The notes under the pieces: model-generated
What the model was told of the DNA's origin: nothing
What the model saw: the letters and a program-made list of their open reading frames with translations, nothing else
The model's database searches: none
Shown: piece after piece, positions 21,052-29,915 of the stretch
How positions within the stretch are numbered: position 1 is the first letter of the stretch
Layout of the letters: each line of letters starts with the position of its first letter
Program-made: the position numbers and the translations under genes
Assembly: GCA_002162075.1 (NCBI GenBank)
Contig: CP021423.1
Coordinates: 2,542,001-2,606,000 of the forward strand
Source of the DNA: Armatimonadetes bacterium Uphvl-Ar1
Lineage (GTDB): Bacteria > Armatimonadota > Fimbriimonadia > Fimbriimonadales > Fimbriimonadaceae
Direction of reading: 5' to 3'
Length of the DNA stretch: 64,000 bases

Positions 21052-21555
21052 ATGCAAATCTCCCGACGCCAACTCCTCGGAACATCCCTCGGCGCACTCA
21101 CGACCAGTGCCTTGACCACAAACTCACTCGCCATCATGACAACTTCGACCGAATCCCAAGACCGCAAACCCGCCCTGCCCGCCAACCTTGTCCAAGAATT
21201 CGTCGCCGTCGCTCATGGTCAATTCGACAAAGTCAAAGAACTTCTCACCGAGCACCCCACCCTCCTCAATGCCGTCTGGGATTGGACAAACGGCGACTTT
21301 GAATCCGCAATCGGGGCCGCCGGACACATCGGACACCGAGAAATCGCCACCTATCTCATCGCGCAAGGTGCCCGCACTGATCTTTTCGTCCACACCATGC
21401 TCGGTCACACCGAAATCGTTAAACCGATCCTCACCCGCTATCCCGAAATGATCAACTGCAAAGGCCCCCATGGCATCACCCTGATCCGCCACGCCGAGAA
21501 AGGCGGCGAAGAAGCCAAAGAACTCCTCGACTTCCTTAACTCCATCAAAAAGTAA
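21052..21555 (+). CDS. Tat-exported ankyrin-repeat-like protein
   Basis: 167 residues from the ATG at 21052. A twin-arginine signal (ISRRQLLGTSLGALTTSAL) shows probable export in folded form. The mature part carries ankyrin-like helices: FVAVAHGQFDKVKELLTEHP, AIGAAGHIGHREIATYLI and MLGHTEIVKPILTRYP. Small proteins of this kind mediate protein interactions; no partner is evident. It precedes glcF by about 20 bases, so co-transcription is likely, but there is no functional reason visible. Confidence 0.8.
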   Translation: MQISRRQLLGTSLGALTTSALTTNSLAIMTTSTESQDRKPALPANLVQEFVAVAHGQFDKVKELLTEHPTLLNAVWDWTNGDFESAIGAAGHIGHREIATYLIAQGARTDLFVHTMLGHTEIVKPILTRYPEMINCKGPHGITLIRHAEKGGEEAKELLDFLNSIKK

Positions 21556-21575
21556 GCCCGAGTAAACTGCGGTCA

Positions 21576-22787
21576 ATGTCTAAGCTCAGCGACCTCACCT
21601 CCCAGTGCATTCGCTGCGGCTTCTGCCTCGAATCCTGCCCCACTTTCCTCATCACTGGCGATGAATCCCAATCCCCCCGGGGCAGAATCACCCTCGCCCG
21701 AGAAGCCGACCAAACCAAATCCTGGGATGAGTCCACCCACCAAGCCCTCGATACATGCCTCGGATGCCGCGCCTGTGAAACCGCCTGCCCCTCCGGAGTC
21801 CAATACGGCAAAATCCTCGAACTCGCTCGCTCCGAATCCCAATCCAAACACGGCAACCCTTACCAAAAAACTCTGATCAACACAATCAGCAACCACAAAC
21901 TTGCCCGGCTCCAGTTCGCCCTCGGCGGACTCCTCCCTGGCAAAAAACCCCCATCTTTCATTTCAAAACTCCTCAGTGGTCAACCCGCCGAAGCCAACGC
22001 GCCCACCCTCCCGGAACTCAATCCTTGGCCCCCGATTCCCGTCGAGGAACTCCCCCCGGTCATCGGCGAGGTCTACCTCCTCGAAGGTTGCGTCATGCGC
22101 GTCCTCTATCCCGGAGTTCACGAAGCCACCCGCCGACTTCTCCGCCGAGTTGGATTCACTGTTCGGGAATCCAATGCCGGATGCTGCGGTGCCCTCCAAG
22201 CCCACGCTGGGTACCTCCCCGAAGCCGAATCTCGCGCCCAAGCCCTCGCCGCTGCCATGTCAGATGACCTCCCTGTGATCATCAACTCCGCTGGATGCGG
22301 AAGCACGATCAAAGAGTACGGCTCACTCATCGGTGAGAACCTGGGGCACTTCGCCCACCGTGCTCACGACGCCACAACATTCCTCGCCGACAACGGCCTC
22401 ACATCACTTCTTGAAACCACTTCAAAGCTAAAAAACATCACTGTGACCTACCACGAAGCCTGCCACCTCGTTCATGGTCAAAAAATCTCACAAACCCCCA
22501 AAGACCTGCTCCAATCCATCCCTGGCATCACCCTTGCACCCCTTGCCGAAGCCGATCTATGCTGCGGATCTGCTGGCACCTACAACGTCTTCCAACCCGC
22601 CAAAGCCCGCGAGTTGCTCAACCGAAAATGGGCCAATATCGCCCAAACTCAGGCTCAAATTGTGGTCACCGGGAACCCCGGTTGCCAGTCCTGGATCGAG
22701 CAAGCCAACCAGGAATCAGACCGACCGATCCGAGTGCTCCACACCCTCGAACTCCTCGAATCCACCTTCTCCGGGCTAAGAATCTAA
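21576..22787 (+). CDS. glcF: Glycolate oxidase iron-sulfur subunit
   Basis: 403-residue subunit of the glycolate/lactate oxidase family. Two N-terminal 4Fe-4S motifs are clear: CIRCGFCLESCP near residue 12 and CLGCRACETACPSG near residue 62. Two CCG domains follow in the C-terminal half: EGCVMRVLYPG with AGCCGALQAH, and YHEACHLVHGQ with DLCCGSAGTYNVFQP. Electrons from glycolate would pass through these clusters to the quinone pool. The flavin subunits GlcD and GlcE are not in the window, so the partner must be encoded elsewhere. Confidence 0.9.
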   Translation: MSKLSDLTSQCIRCGFCLESCPTFLITGDESQSPRGRITLAREADQTKSWDESTHQALDTCLGCRACETACPSGVQYGKILELARSESQSKHGNPYQKTLINTISNHKLARLQFALGGLLPGKKPPSFISKLLSGQPAEANAPTLPELNPWPPIPVEELPPVIGEVYLLEGCVMRVLYPGVHEATRRLLRRVGFTVRESNAGCCGALQAHAGYLPEAESRAQALAAAMSDDLPVIINSAGCGSTIKEYGSLIGENLGHFAHRAHDATTFLADNGLTSLLETTSKLKNITVTYHEACHLVHGQKISQTPKDLLQSIPGITLAPLAEADLCCGSAGTYNVFQPAKARELLNRKWANIAQTQAQIVVTGNPGCQSWIEQANQESDRPIRVLHTLELLESTFSGLRI

Positions 22788-22821
22788 GGCTCGCAACGAC
22801 CCACTCAAATAGAGCGTTTAT

Positions 22822-22897
22822 TATAATGTTAATGAAATTTTGCGAACTCTCAAACCAATCCGTTCGTAAAGCATCATTGTGCGATGATATATCATCG
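22822..22897 (+). promoter_or_regulatory. folE2 promoter region with palindromic operator candidate
   Basis: A perfect TATAAT -10-like hexamer is at 22822-22827; no good -35 is visible. The perfect 16-base palindrome CGATGATATATCATCG (22882-22897) lies 15 bases before the folE2 start. It could be an operator or form an RNA hairpin just ahead of the ribosome site. In other bacteria folE2 is often controlled by the zinc repressor Zur; a Zur role here is inference only. Confidence 0.5.
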
Positions 22898-22912
22898 TAG
22901 GATTGATTCGCA

Positions 22913-23731
22913 ATGTTGGACACGAGAATGAACATGGAACTCCCCGGCGATAACGCCACCACCCTCCCCGATATACAAAAAACACCAGATCAGCGCAATA
23001 TCGCCATTGACAAAGTCGGTGTGCGCAAAGTCAAATTCCCCATCGTCGTTCTCGACCGAGCCAACGAACGGCAACACACCATCGGCGACTTCACCCTCAC
23101 CGTAGACCTCCCCAGTGAATTCAAAGGCACCCACATGAGCCGATTCCTGGAAGTCCTCAACGACACCGGCAAAGAAATCTCTGTCCAAGCTCTCCCGACC
23201 ATGCTCAATCGCATGCGCGAACGACTCAAAGCTGAAAAAGCCCACGTCGTCGTCGAATTCCCCTTCTTCATGGAGAAAAAAGCTCCCGTCACCGGCAAGT
23301 CGGGAATGATGCAGTTCGATTGCGGCTTTGATGCCCAAATCAACGGCTCATTCGACGTCACTCTCTTCATGAAAGTCCCCGTCGCCACCCTCTGCCCCTG
23401 CAGCAAAGAAATCAGCAAGTACGGAGCCCACAACCAACGCGGATGGGTTAGCGTTCGGGTCAAAACCAACGACCACGTCTGGCTAGAAGAAATCATCGAG
23501 ATGATTGAAGGCTCCGCCTCTTGTGCTCTCTATCCTGTCCTCAAACGACCAGACGAAAAATTCGTCACGGAAAAGGCGTACGAAAACCCGCGTTTTGTGG
23601 AAGACATGGTGCGCGAAGTCGCCCTCAAATTTGACTCCGACGACCGCATCACCCAGTACAGCATCGAAGTGGAAAACGAAGAGTCCATCCACGCCCACAA
23701 CGCTTACGCCTACCTCGCCCGGACAAAGTAA
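22913..23731 (+). CDS. folE2: GTP cyclohydrolase I type IB
   Basis: Zinc-independent-isozyme GTP cyclohydrolase FolE2, 272 residues, which makes 7,8-dihydroneopterin triphosphate for folate or queuosine-type pathways. The catalytic cysteine region VATLCPCSKEIS is followed by GAHNQRGWVSV, both diagnostic. The C terminus carries ENEESIHAHNAYAYL, with conserved Glu/His. The family uses various metals at one site and is typically made under zinc limitation. It stands alone with its own upstream region and is closed by a hairpin shared with the convergent YVTN gene. Confidence 0.95.
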   Translation: MLDTRMNMELPGDNATTLPDIQKTPDQRNIAIDKVGVRKVKFPIVVLDRANERQHTIGDFTLTVDLPSEFKGTHMSRFLEVLNDTGKEISVQALPTMLNRMRERLKAEKAHVVVEFPFFMEKKAPVTGKSGMMQFDCGFDAQINGSFDVTLFMKVPVATLCPCSKEISKYGAHNQRGWVSVRVKTNDHVWLEEIIEMIEGSASCALYPVLKRPDEKFVTEKAYENPRFVEDMVREVALKFDSDDRITQYSIEVENEESIHAHNAYAYLARTK

Positions 23732-23744
23732 AAAAGTTAGAAAG

Positions 23745-23767
23745 GAGAGGTAGAAAATCTACCTCTC
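23745..23767. terminator. Hairpin terminator between convergent folE2 and YVTN gene
   Basis: Perfect 10-bp stem GAGAGGTAGA / TCTACCTCTC with an AAA loop. On the minus strand it is followed shortly by a run of T residues (plus-strand AAAAAAG at 23730), so it best terminates the YVTN gene, whose stop codon lies inside the stem, but it may serve both directions. Confidence 0.65.
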
Positions 23768-24754
23768 TGCCGTCCAAACTGCGATCCCGTCCGGCAACTT
23801 ACCTGTCTTATATGTCTTCACGACTGCGAGACTTGCCAAGTCAATCTCTGCCACCAAGTCCGCCGAAACCACGACCACAAAAACTCGCTTTCCGTCTCGG
23901 CTCAGGGCATAGTTCATCGGCGGATGGCGGTCGTCACCCGCCATTCCCGGCAATTTCTCCATCACGATCCGCTTCTTCTCTTCCCAAGTTTCCGTATCAA
24001 AAACCACAACCTCCCCCGTCCCCGCCGAGGAAACCAAAAGACGCGACCCGCCATCAACAAAGAACGTTCGGATCGGCTGGGGCATCCCGCTCAAAGTCTT
24101 CGTCACCTTACGGCTCGCCACATCGATAATCGAAACCGTATCCGCCCCCATATTTCCCACTGCCAGAGTCTTTCCGTCCGGAGAAATCGAAATCCCCTCC
24201 GCCCGAAGTCCACAATCAACCGCCCAAGCCACTTCGCCTTTGACCAAATCAAACGCAACCGCCTTGTTCGCAAAGACGCAGCTGCCATAAGCCATTTTCT
24301 TATCCGGAGACAAAACCACCATATGCAGACCCTTAAACGGAGAAACTATCGACTTCTCGATCACCCCCTTCTCAACATCAACAATATGCAAAGCATCCAC
24401 TTCGTGGGTGGTCACCACCATCCGGGAATGATCCAAAAACGCCATCCCGTGCGGCCGCGCAAAACTGCCAAGATCAATTGTTCGCGCGACGTCACCCCCC
24501 GGCATCCGCAAAACCGTAATCGTCTTATCCGCCCGCTGATTCCCCATATTTGCGATCGTTGCCCATTGTCCACCTGGCGAAACCATCACCTCATTCGGGC
24601 CGTGACCCGTCGGCACTCGCTTAATCTCGACTTGCTTGACCGTGTCAACCAAAGAAACCGTATCCTCAGCTTTATTCAAAACCAGCATGATCTCCTGGAC
24701 ATCAACCGGAGCCAAAAGACAACTGAACGCAATCAACGAACTCACCATATCCAA
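23759..24754 (-). CDS. YVTN/beta-propeller repeat protein, exported
   Basis: 331 residues with an N-terminal signal (SLIAFSCLLAPVDVQ) and about seven repeats of a bladed propeller. Repeat hallmarks are VSLVDTVKQVEIKRVPTGHGP, GISISPDGKTLAVGNMG and VVFDTETWEEKKRIV. Such proteins are extracytoplasmic and often bind ligands or other proteins; no catalytic residues or haem motifs are seen. It is monocistronic, transcribed opposite to the flavoprotein gene. Confidence 0.82.
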   Translation of the reverse strand: MDMVSSLIAFSCLLAPVDVQEIMLVLNKAEDTVSLVDTVKQVEIKRVPTGHGPNEVMVSPGGQWATIANMGNQRADKTITVLRMPGGDVARTIDLGSFARPHGMAFLDHSRMVVTTHEVDALHIVDVEKGVIEKSIVSPFKGLHMVVLSPDKKMAYGSCVFANKAVAFDLVKGEVAWAVDCGLRAEGISISPDGKTLAVGNMGADTVSIIDVASRKVTKTLSGMPQPIRTFFVDGGSRLLVSSAGTGEVVVFDTETWEEKKRIVMEKLPGMAGDDRHPPMNYALSRDGKRVFVVVVSADLVAEIDLASLAVVKTYKTGKLPDGIAVWTAER

Positions 24755-25069
24755 GTATTACAATATGTAACATCAGCGAAGTTCCGAGAAATAAAGGGCT
24801 GCCCGAAACCAGTAAGGGGAGAGCAAAACTGATCCGGAACAGCCATCCCCATGATACGGCGGAAGTGCAAAAATTTTCCGCCATTCTTAACCAAAAACCC
24901 CATCACCTTCGCAAAACAACCAGATTCCATGCTCCATTCCCGCTTAAACGCGTCACCAGTAAGAATGAACGTCCGACCCCAAAAGGCCCAACAACCCCAG
25001 AATAGGTACACTCGCCTCACCTCGGAAACGAACCTATTCCAAGTCGCTTAGAACCGAGAAGAAGTCACT
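24755..25069. other. Intergenic region between divergent YVTN and flavoprotein genes
   Basis: About 315 bases with no convincing coding frame or RNA. It must hold both promoters. A purine-rich GAGAAGAAG stretch just before 25070 is the likely ribosome site of the flavoprotein gene. I see no palindrome worth listing. Confidence 0.5.
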
Positions 25070-26987
25070 ATGGCAGCCGAAAAACTGTAATCGTCGTTGG
25101 CGGAGGACTCGCCGGCCTCATGACCACCATGAAGCTCGCAGAAGCCGGACACAAAGTCAAACTCTTCTCGATCGTCCCGGTCAAACGCAGCCACAGTGTC
25201 TGCGCCCAAGGCGGAATCAATGGTGCCGTCAACCTCCGTGGCGAAGGCGATAGCCCCTACCTCCATTTTGAAGACACCATCACTGGTGGCGACTTCCTCA
25301 ATCACCAACCTCCAGTCATGCGGATGGCTGAACGTGCACCCGCCATCATCTATCTCCTCGACCGAATGGGCGTTCCCTTCAACCGCACCGCCGAAGGCCT
25401 TCTTAGCTTCCGCCGTTTCGGTGGCACCCTCAAGCACCGCACCGCTTATGCCGGAGCCACCACGGGACAACAACTCCTCTACGCCCTGGATGAACAAGTC
25501 CGCCGCTACGAATCCAACCGCCAAGTCGAAAAGTACGAAGGATGGGAATTCATCGGCCTCATCAAAGACGAAAAAGGTATCTGCCGGGGAGTTGTCGCCC
25601 AAGACCTGCGCACAATGAAGATCGAATCGTTCACCGCCGATGCAACCGTCCTCGCCACGGGCGGAAATGGCGTCGTCTTTGGACGCTCCACCAATTCCAT
25701 CATCAATACCGGATCACCTGTCAGCATTTGCTACGAACAAGGAGCCGTCTACGGCAACCCGGAAATGGTCCAAATCCACCCCACGGCTGTCCCCGGTGAA
25801 GACAAGTGCCGACTCATGTCCGAATCCGTTCGCGGGGAAGGCGGACGACTCTGGGTTCCCCGTGACGTCAACGACAGCCGCAAACCGTTCGACATCCCTG
25901 AATCCGACCGCTGGTATTTCTGCGAAGAACTCGATCCCGTATATGGCAATCTCCTCAGCCGCGACCTCGTCAGCTTCATCATCTACTGCGTCTGCCGCAA
26001 AGGCATGGGCTTCAAAGGTCGCCAGCAAGTCTTCCTCGACATCACCCACTTGCACCACAAAAAAGGCATGTCCAAGGATCTCATCCGCGACAAGCTGGGC
26101 GGCGTTCTCGAAATTTACGAAAAGTTCATGCGCGAGGACCCCATCGACAATCCGATGCGCATCTATCCCGCTGTCCACTACACAATGGGCGGTCTCTGGG
26201 TGGATTACGAAACCACCGGGAACGACATCGGCCTCGATATCGACTCCCCGCGCAACCAACAAACCAACATCCCCGGACTCTACGCTGCTGGAGAGTGCGA
26301 ATACCAATACCACGGTGCCAACCGCCTGGGTGCCAACGCTCTCCTCACCTGTCTCACCGGTGGCGAACTAGCCGCCCAAGGTGTCCTCGCTTACCTCCGG
26401 AATCTCGACGTCGGTCACGAAGACCTCTCCAGCACCCTCGCCGAAGATGCCCGCAAGTTCCGCCAAGCCGAATACGATGGCCTCAAGGTCAGCAAAGGTT
26501 CCGAAAACCCCTACCAACTCGGGGCCGAACTCAGCGAAACAATGTGGAACTATTGCGGTATTTGGCGTCTGCAAAGTGAACTCGAGGGCGCGCGCGCCAA
26601 ACTCGACGAGCTCACCGTTCGAGCCGATCAGTGCAACCTCCTGGATGCTGGAAACTGGGCGAACCAAGCGGTCCCCTACACCCGCACTCTCAAGCATATG
26701 ATCGAAATGAGCAAAGCCATCGTCGGCGGAGCCATCGCCCGAGACGAATCACGCGGTGCCCACTTCAAACTTGACACCCCGAGCGAGATGATGACAAGTG
26801 GCTCTGCACCACCAAAGCCACTTGGAACGAGTCCGGCCCCACGTTCGATTTCAGCGAGAAAGTGGACGTCCGCGCTCTGTCACCTCGTCCGCGCAAGTAC
26901 AAAATCAATCAGAACACCGTCGCCCGATTCATCCTCGGCGACGACGTCCTTCCCAAGAAAAAAGAAGCCTCTACTCCCGGCGATTAA
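25070..26987 (+). CDS. sdhA: Succinate dehydrogenase/fumarate reductase flavoprotein subunit, two frameshifts
   Basis: FAD subunit of complex II, interconverting succinate and fumarate. The ATG at 25070 (MAAE) is out of frame with the FAD-binding VIVVGGGLAGL; one extra A in the A5 run 25080-25084 joins them. RSHSVCAQGGINGAV holds the FAD-linked histidine. HRTAYAGATTGQ, QIHPTAVPG, VHYTMGG and GANRLGANALL form the active site and FAD pocket. The end is again shifted at the C4 run 26777-26780; repaired, it reads through DKWLCTTKATWNESGPTFDF to a stop at 26987, 639 residues in all. No sdhB or sdhC lies nearby, which is odd for this enzyme. Confidence 0.9.
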
Positions 26988-27007
26988 CCATTGACCAGCA
27001 AAAGCCT

Positions 27008-27037
27008 CCCCCTCCCTAAATTCGTTTAGGGAGGGGG
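27008..27037. repeat. REP-like hairpin with TTCG loop, GGGGAGG family
   Basis: Perfect 13-bp stem CCCCCTCCCTAAA / TTTAGGGAGGGGG around a stable TTCG tetraloop, followed by TGGGTT. Nearly the same as the copy at 19362. Located 20 bases after the flavoprotein stop; could shield the 3' end of that mRNA or reduce read-through to the ferredoxin gene. Confidence 0.75.
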
Positions 27038-27097
27038 TGGGTTATGAACATCGCAGACGTCCAAACTAACCCAGAGATATTGTCGTAAACTAGGCCC

Positions 27098-27325
27098 ATG
27101 TCGAAAGAAACCCACACCTATTCCAACGACGAAATCACCATCGTCTGGCAACCAAAACTCTGCACCCACTCCGCCGTGTGCGCTCTCGGCCTTCCTCAAG
27201 TCTTCCAACCCCGCGACCGACCATGGATCAAAATTGACCAAGCCACCACCGAACAAATCAAAGCTCAAGTCGAGAAATGCCCCTCCGGTGCCCTGAGCTG
27301 GATACCCAACCACCCCGAAGAATAA
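27098..27325 (+). CDS. Small mono-cluster 4Fe-4S ferredoxin-like protein
   Basis: 75 residues of the divergent single-cluster (YjdI/Fer4_19) type. Cysteines are in WQPKLCTHSAVCALGLPQVF and VEKCPSGALSW, giving the incomplete C-x5-C...C-P pattern of this group. It might donate or accept single electrons. It follows the succinate dehydrogenase flavoprotein after a hairpin, but is too small to replace SdhB, which binds three clusters. The next gene starts four bases after its stop, so those two are probably co-transcribed. Confidence 0.78.
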   Translation: MSKETHTYSNDEITIVWQPKLCTHSAVCALGLPQVFQPRDRPWIKIDQATTEQIKAQVEKCPSGALSWIPNHPEE

Positions 27326-27328
27326 CCC

Positions 27329-27964
27329 GTGTCGCTCACCGACATCGTTACCGTCCTTTTCACTGCCTACATCACCGTAGACATGGCCCGCTACCTTCGC
27401 GAAGGCCAACTCAAAAAGGACTTCTCCGCCTTCCGCACCCTCAAAAAATACCGCTGGGTCGCCGCTATTCTTGGCTCATTTGTCCTCATCGCCATCACGT
27501 TCACGATCGGCTTACTCATCTATCAACTCGGCCCGGTCGCCCGCTGGACTTGGCTCTACCTTCTCCAAAACCCCGCCCAACCCGATGCCCAAGCCACCAA
27601 CCTTATGACCGCCGGAATCAAAATCCCAATATTCGCCCTGATTTTCTTCCCCCTGCTCGCACTGAACATCCCGCGGCTCGCAAAACGGGAAGAAGAAGTC
27701 TTCCGCCACCGCATCCGCTCTGTCCCCCAAGCCATTGTCAAAAGCATCAAATTCGGATTCATCCACGCCATCGTTGGAGTCCCAATTGCCTTTTGCCTTG
27801 CCCTCATTGTCCCCGGGCTTTGGTTGAGCTACGTTTACACGAAAGGCGGCACCCGCCTCTCCACAGCGTGGCACGCCATCTACAACTACATCATCCTCAC
27901 CGCCGCTTTTATGCTGCTGTATGGACTACCGCTCTTGTCTCAGATCACATCCCCGCAAAACTAA
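27329..27964 (+). CDS. CPBP-type intramembrane protease-like membrane protein
   Basis: 211 residues, about five membrane spans. Three motifs typical of CPBP (Rce1/Abi-type) glutamic intramembrane proteases occur in order: EEEVFR near residue 112 (EExxxR), FGFIHA near residue 130 (FxxxH) and HAIYN near residue 178 (HxxxN). This is a motif-level match only. Such proteins process prenylated or bacteriocin-like substrates or aid secretion. GTG start. It overlaps the convergent M55 peptidase gene by 20 bases at its end. Confidence 0.65.
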   Translation: MSLTDIVTVLFTAYITVDMARYLREGQLKKDFSAFRTLKKYRWVAAILGSFVLIAITFTIGLLIYQLGPVARWTWLYLLQNPAQPDAQATNLMTAGIKIPIFALIFFPLLALNIPRLAKREEEVFRHRIRSVPQAIVKSIKFGFIHAIVGVPIAFCLALIVPGLWLSYVYTKGGTRLSTAWHAIYNYIILTAAFMLLYGLPLLSQITSPQN

Positions 27965-28763
27965 TCGCTCGGCGAATCCCCACATGCGCCAACGCCCAAT
28001 CCCTGAACTCCTGCTCAATCACATAGTTCCCAACCCGACTCCAACCCGCTAGTTCGGAAGCTTGATCAACCTCCTCACCCCGATTGAACTCAATCCGAAC
28101 CGCCGCAACCCCAGCACAAACCACGGGGGCCAAGTCCAACCCCATCGCGCGCTGAGCTCCCGCCTCAATCTCAGAGCCCACCACCGAAGGATGGCGCAAC
28201 CGAGCCATGAATCGACCCATCCCAAACTTAGTCACCGCCGTCTCGATTCCCGGAACCAGTCCCGCCGCCTCCGCACAGCCCTTATCATCGCTCGATGCAA
28301 ACACCAGCGGCACTCCATATTGCCCCGCCGCAAATGCTGACAACCCCATCTCCCCCGTCTCGACCCCGTTCACCCACAATCGGTGTACCCGACCACTAAT
28401 CGTGTGCTCCATCACTCCATCCTGGGTTCCCGCCATCCCATGATAACCAACGAGAAAGCATCGGTCAAACGAATCGTCAATCCCTTCCATCATTCCATCA
28501 GGACCAGGCCGACTGCCCGAAATCAACTCAACCCCAGGCTCCAGCTCATCGATGAGCAAATTCAAGGAAACATTGTGAGAATCCTTGACTACGATCTCGG
28601 TGGCTCCCCCTGCCCTCGCCCCTCGGATCGCCGCATTCACGTCGTGCGTCATCATCCGACGCGCAAAGGCCCAATCCGGATGCGTGCCATCCGGCGCCCC
28701 ACACTGCTTCCAAGTCACAACCCCCGTACATCCCTCTATGTCAGCAGAAATATAGACTTTCAC
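27945..28763 (-). CDS. M55 family D-aminopeptidase (DppA-like)
   Basis: 272-residue zinc peptidase. The N terminus KVYISADIEGCTGV carries the SxDxEG metal motif of DppA, followed by VVKDSHN, VGYHGMAGTQDGVMEHT and ASSDDKGCAEA. The family forms ring-shaped assemblies that cleave D-Ala-containing dipeptides from peptidoglycan turnover. Together with the NamZ-like protein at 2565 this indicates cell-wall recycling, although the genes are far apart. Upstream, the small membrane-anchored protein overlaps its start by four bases, indicating one operon. Confidence 0.9.
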   Translation of the reverse strand: MKVYISADIEGCTGVVTWKQCGAPDGTHPDWAFARRMMTHDVNAAIRGARAGGATEIVVKDSHNVSLNLLIDELEPGVELISGSRPGPDGMMEGIDDSFDRCFLVGYHGMAGTQDGVMEHTISGRVHRLWVNGVETGEMGLSAFAAGQYGVPLVFASSDDKGCAEAAGLVPGIETAVTKFGMGRFMARLRHPSVVGSEIEAGAQRAMGLDLAPVVCAGVAAVRIEFNRGEEVDQASELAGWSRVGNYVIEQEFRDWALAHVGIRRAISFAGM

Positions 28764-29256
28764 TTATGGACCACCGCCGCCTTCGGTTTGATTTCCAACG
28801 ACTCAACCATCCAATCCTGATTCAAACTCAACCGGGTCACCGTCATATGGACTCGCCCATTACCTTTCTCAAATTTCCCATCAAAATCAATCTCCGCATA
28901 GATCACACCCTGATCGTCTTCCTCTCGCGCCCGCGTTTTGTCTGCATCCACATCCGTTGCCGAAGTCAAGTCCCCAAACGCCGCAATGTCGTCATCCAAA
29001 CCCCCTCCCCGCACTAAGTCCGCAAACTCCGGCGTCCCTAATCCCATCAGTTCTGTAGTGTCCCAATCTTTCATCAGCGGAATGACCGTCGCAACAGCGA
29101 ATTCTTTCGACTCCCGCTCCAACTTCGCATGACCATCGAACCAAAAATCATGATCCCCGATATCGGGAACAACAGAAAAAACGCTAAGAAAAACGCCTTC
29201 GTCAACTTCGTATCCGTATTCGGAATCCTCTCAACAATCTCGTCCGTTTCACTCAT
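28760..29256 (-). CDS. Hypothetical membrane-anchored protein, frameshifted
   Basis: Unrecognised. The first frame gives a short cytoplasmic N terminus and a membrane helix (FFLAFFLLFPISGIMIF); the second gives a soluble extracytoplasmic domain (KEFAVATVIPLMKDWDTTEL, then a beta-rich end). The A5 run on the plus strand at 29143-29147 is the probable break: one more base makes MIFWFDGHAKLERESKEF continuous and the protein 165 residues. The N-terminal helix plus small periplasmic domain resembles DUF4019/DUF4864-type proteins in layout only. It overlaps both neighbours by four bases, so all three genes are likely one transcript. Confidence 0.62.
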
Positions 29257-29882
29257 ACCTGTTTCACCATTTGTTCAAAAAGCATCCATTGCACTCCAAA
29301 TATCCCCACCCACAGCACTAACCGGAGCAACACTCTCGCCACCCCGTCAATTGTTCCGAGCGGCATCTTCATCGCAAAGAACCCGGCAAAAACACTCGCC
29401 CCCAAAATCCCCTTGTTGTTGATCACTCCAAACGGCAGACCTTCCAATATGTAAACCCGCGTCGGGTCGGGAGCAACCGCTCTTAACAACTCCGCCCAGC
29501 TCACCACAAAACCAGATAAGCAGAGAGCCATCAAAACCACCATCCAAATCTCCGCCTTCTTCCAAGCAAAGATCCAAGTCGCAACAACCAAAACAACCAA
29601 CAAGTCAATTGTCAAACCCGCAACATGGAAATTCCTCACCCACGGTTCCTGATAGTAGTAACTCAGTGCTGTCTGAGGATCAGGCGTTGTCAAGATTGAT
29701 CGAAGTTGAGTAGCCGCCAAAACCGTACACAAAAAACCCAGCGACCACTCGGCCCAACCCGGACCGCGGTAATTCCCCTGAGCCGGATTTCCCGGCATCA
29801 CAATGCTGATCGGTTTCACGACGTAAACAGGGTCAACCCCTGAACCTATTGTGCCCCAGAATCTCACCAGACTCCCAGGCAC
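29253..29882 (-). CDS. Hypothetical multi-pass membrane protein
   Basis: 209 residues from a GTG start, not recognised. After a polar N terminus there are about five hydrophobic segments: WSLGFLCTVLAATQL, VAGLTIDLLVVLVVATWIFAW, IWMVVLMALCLSGFVVSW, GILGASVFAGFFAM and VLLRLVLWVGIFGVQWMLF. No charged catalytic motif is seen. It leads an operon with the small anchored protein and the M55 aminopeptidase, so a role in peptide uptake or envelope maintenance is possible but not shown. Confidence 0.55.
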   Translation of the reverse strand: MPGSLVRFWGTIGSGVDPVYVVKPISIVMPGNPAQGNYRGPGWAEWSLGFLCTVLAATQLRSILTTPDPQTALSYYYQEPWVRNFHVAGLTIDLLVVLVVATWIFAWKKAEIWMVVLMALCLSGFVVSWAELLRAVAPDPTRVYILEGLPFGVINNKGILGASVFAGFFAMKMPLGTIDGVARVLLRLVLWVGIFGVQWMLFEQMVKQV

Positions 29883-29915
29883 ACCCTAACCCAAACTTCA
29901 TAATAAGGACTCCCC

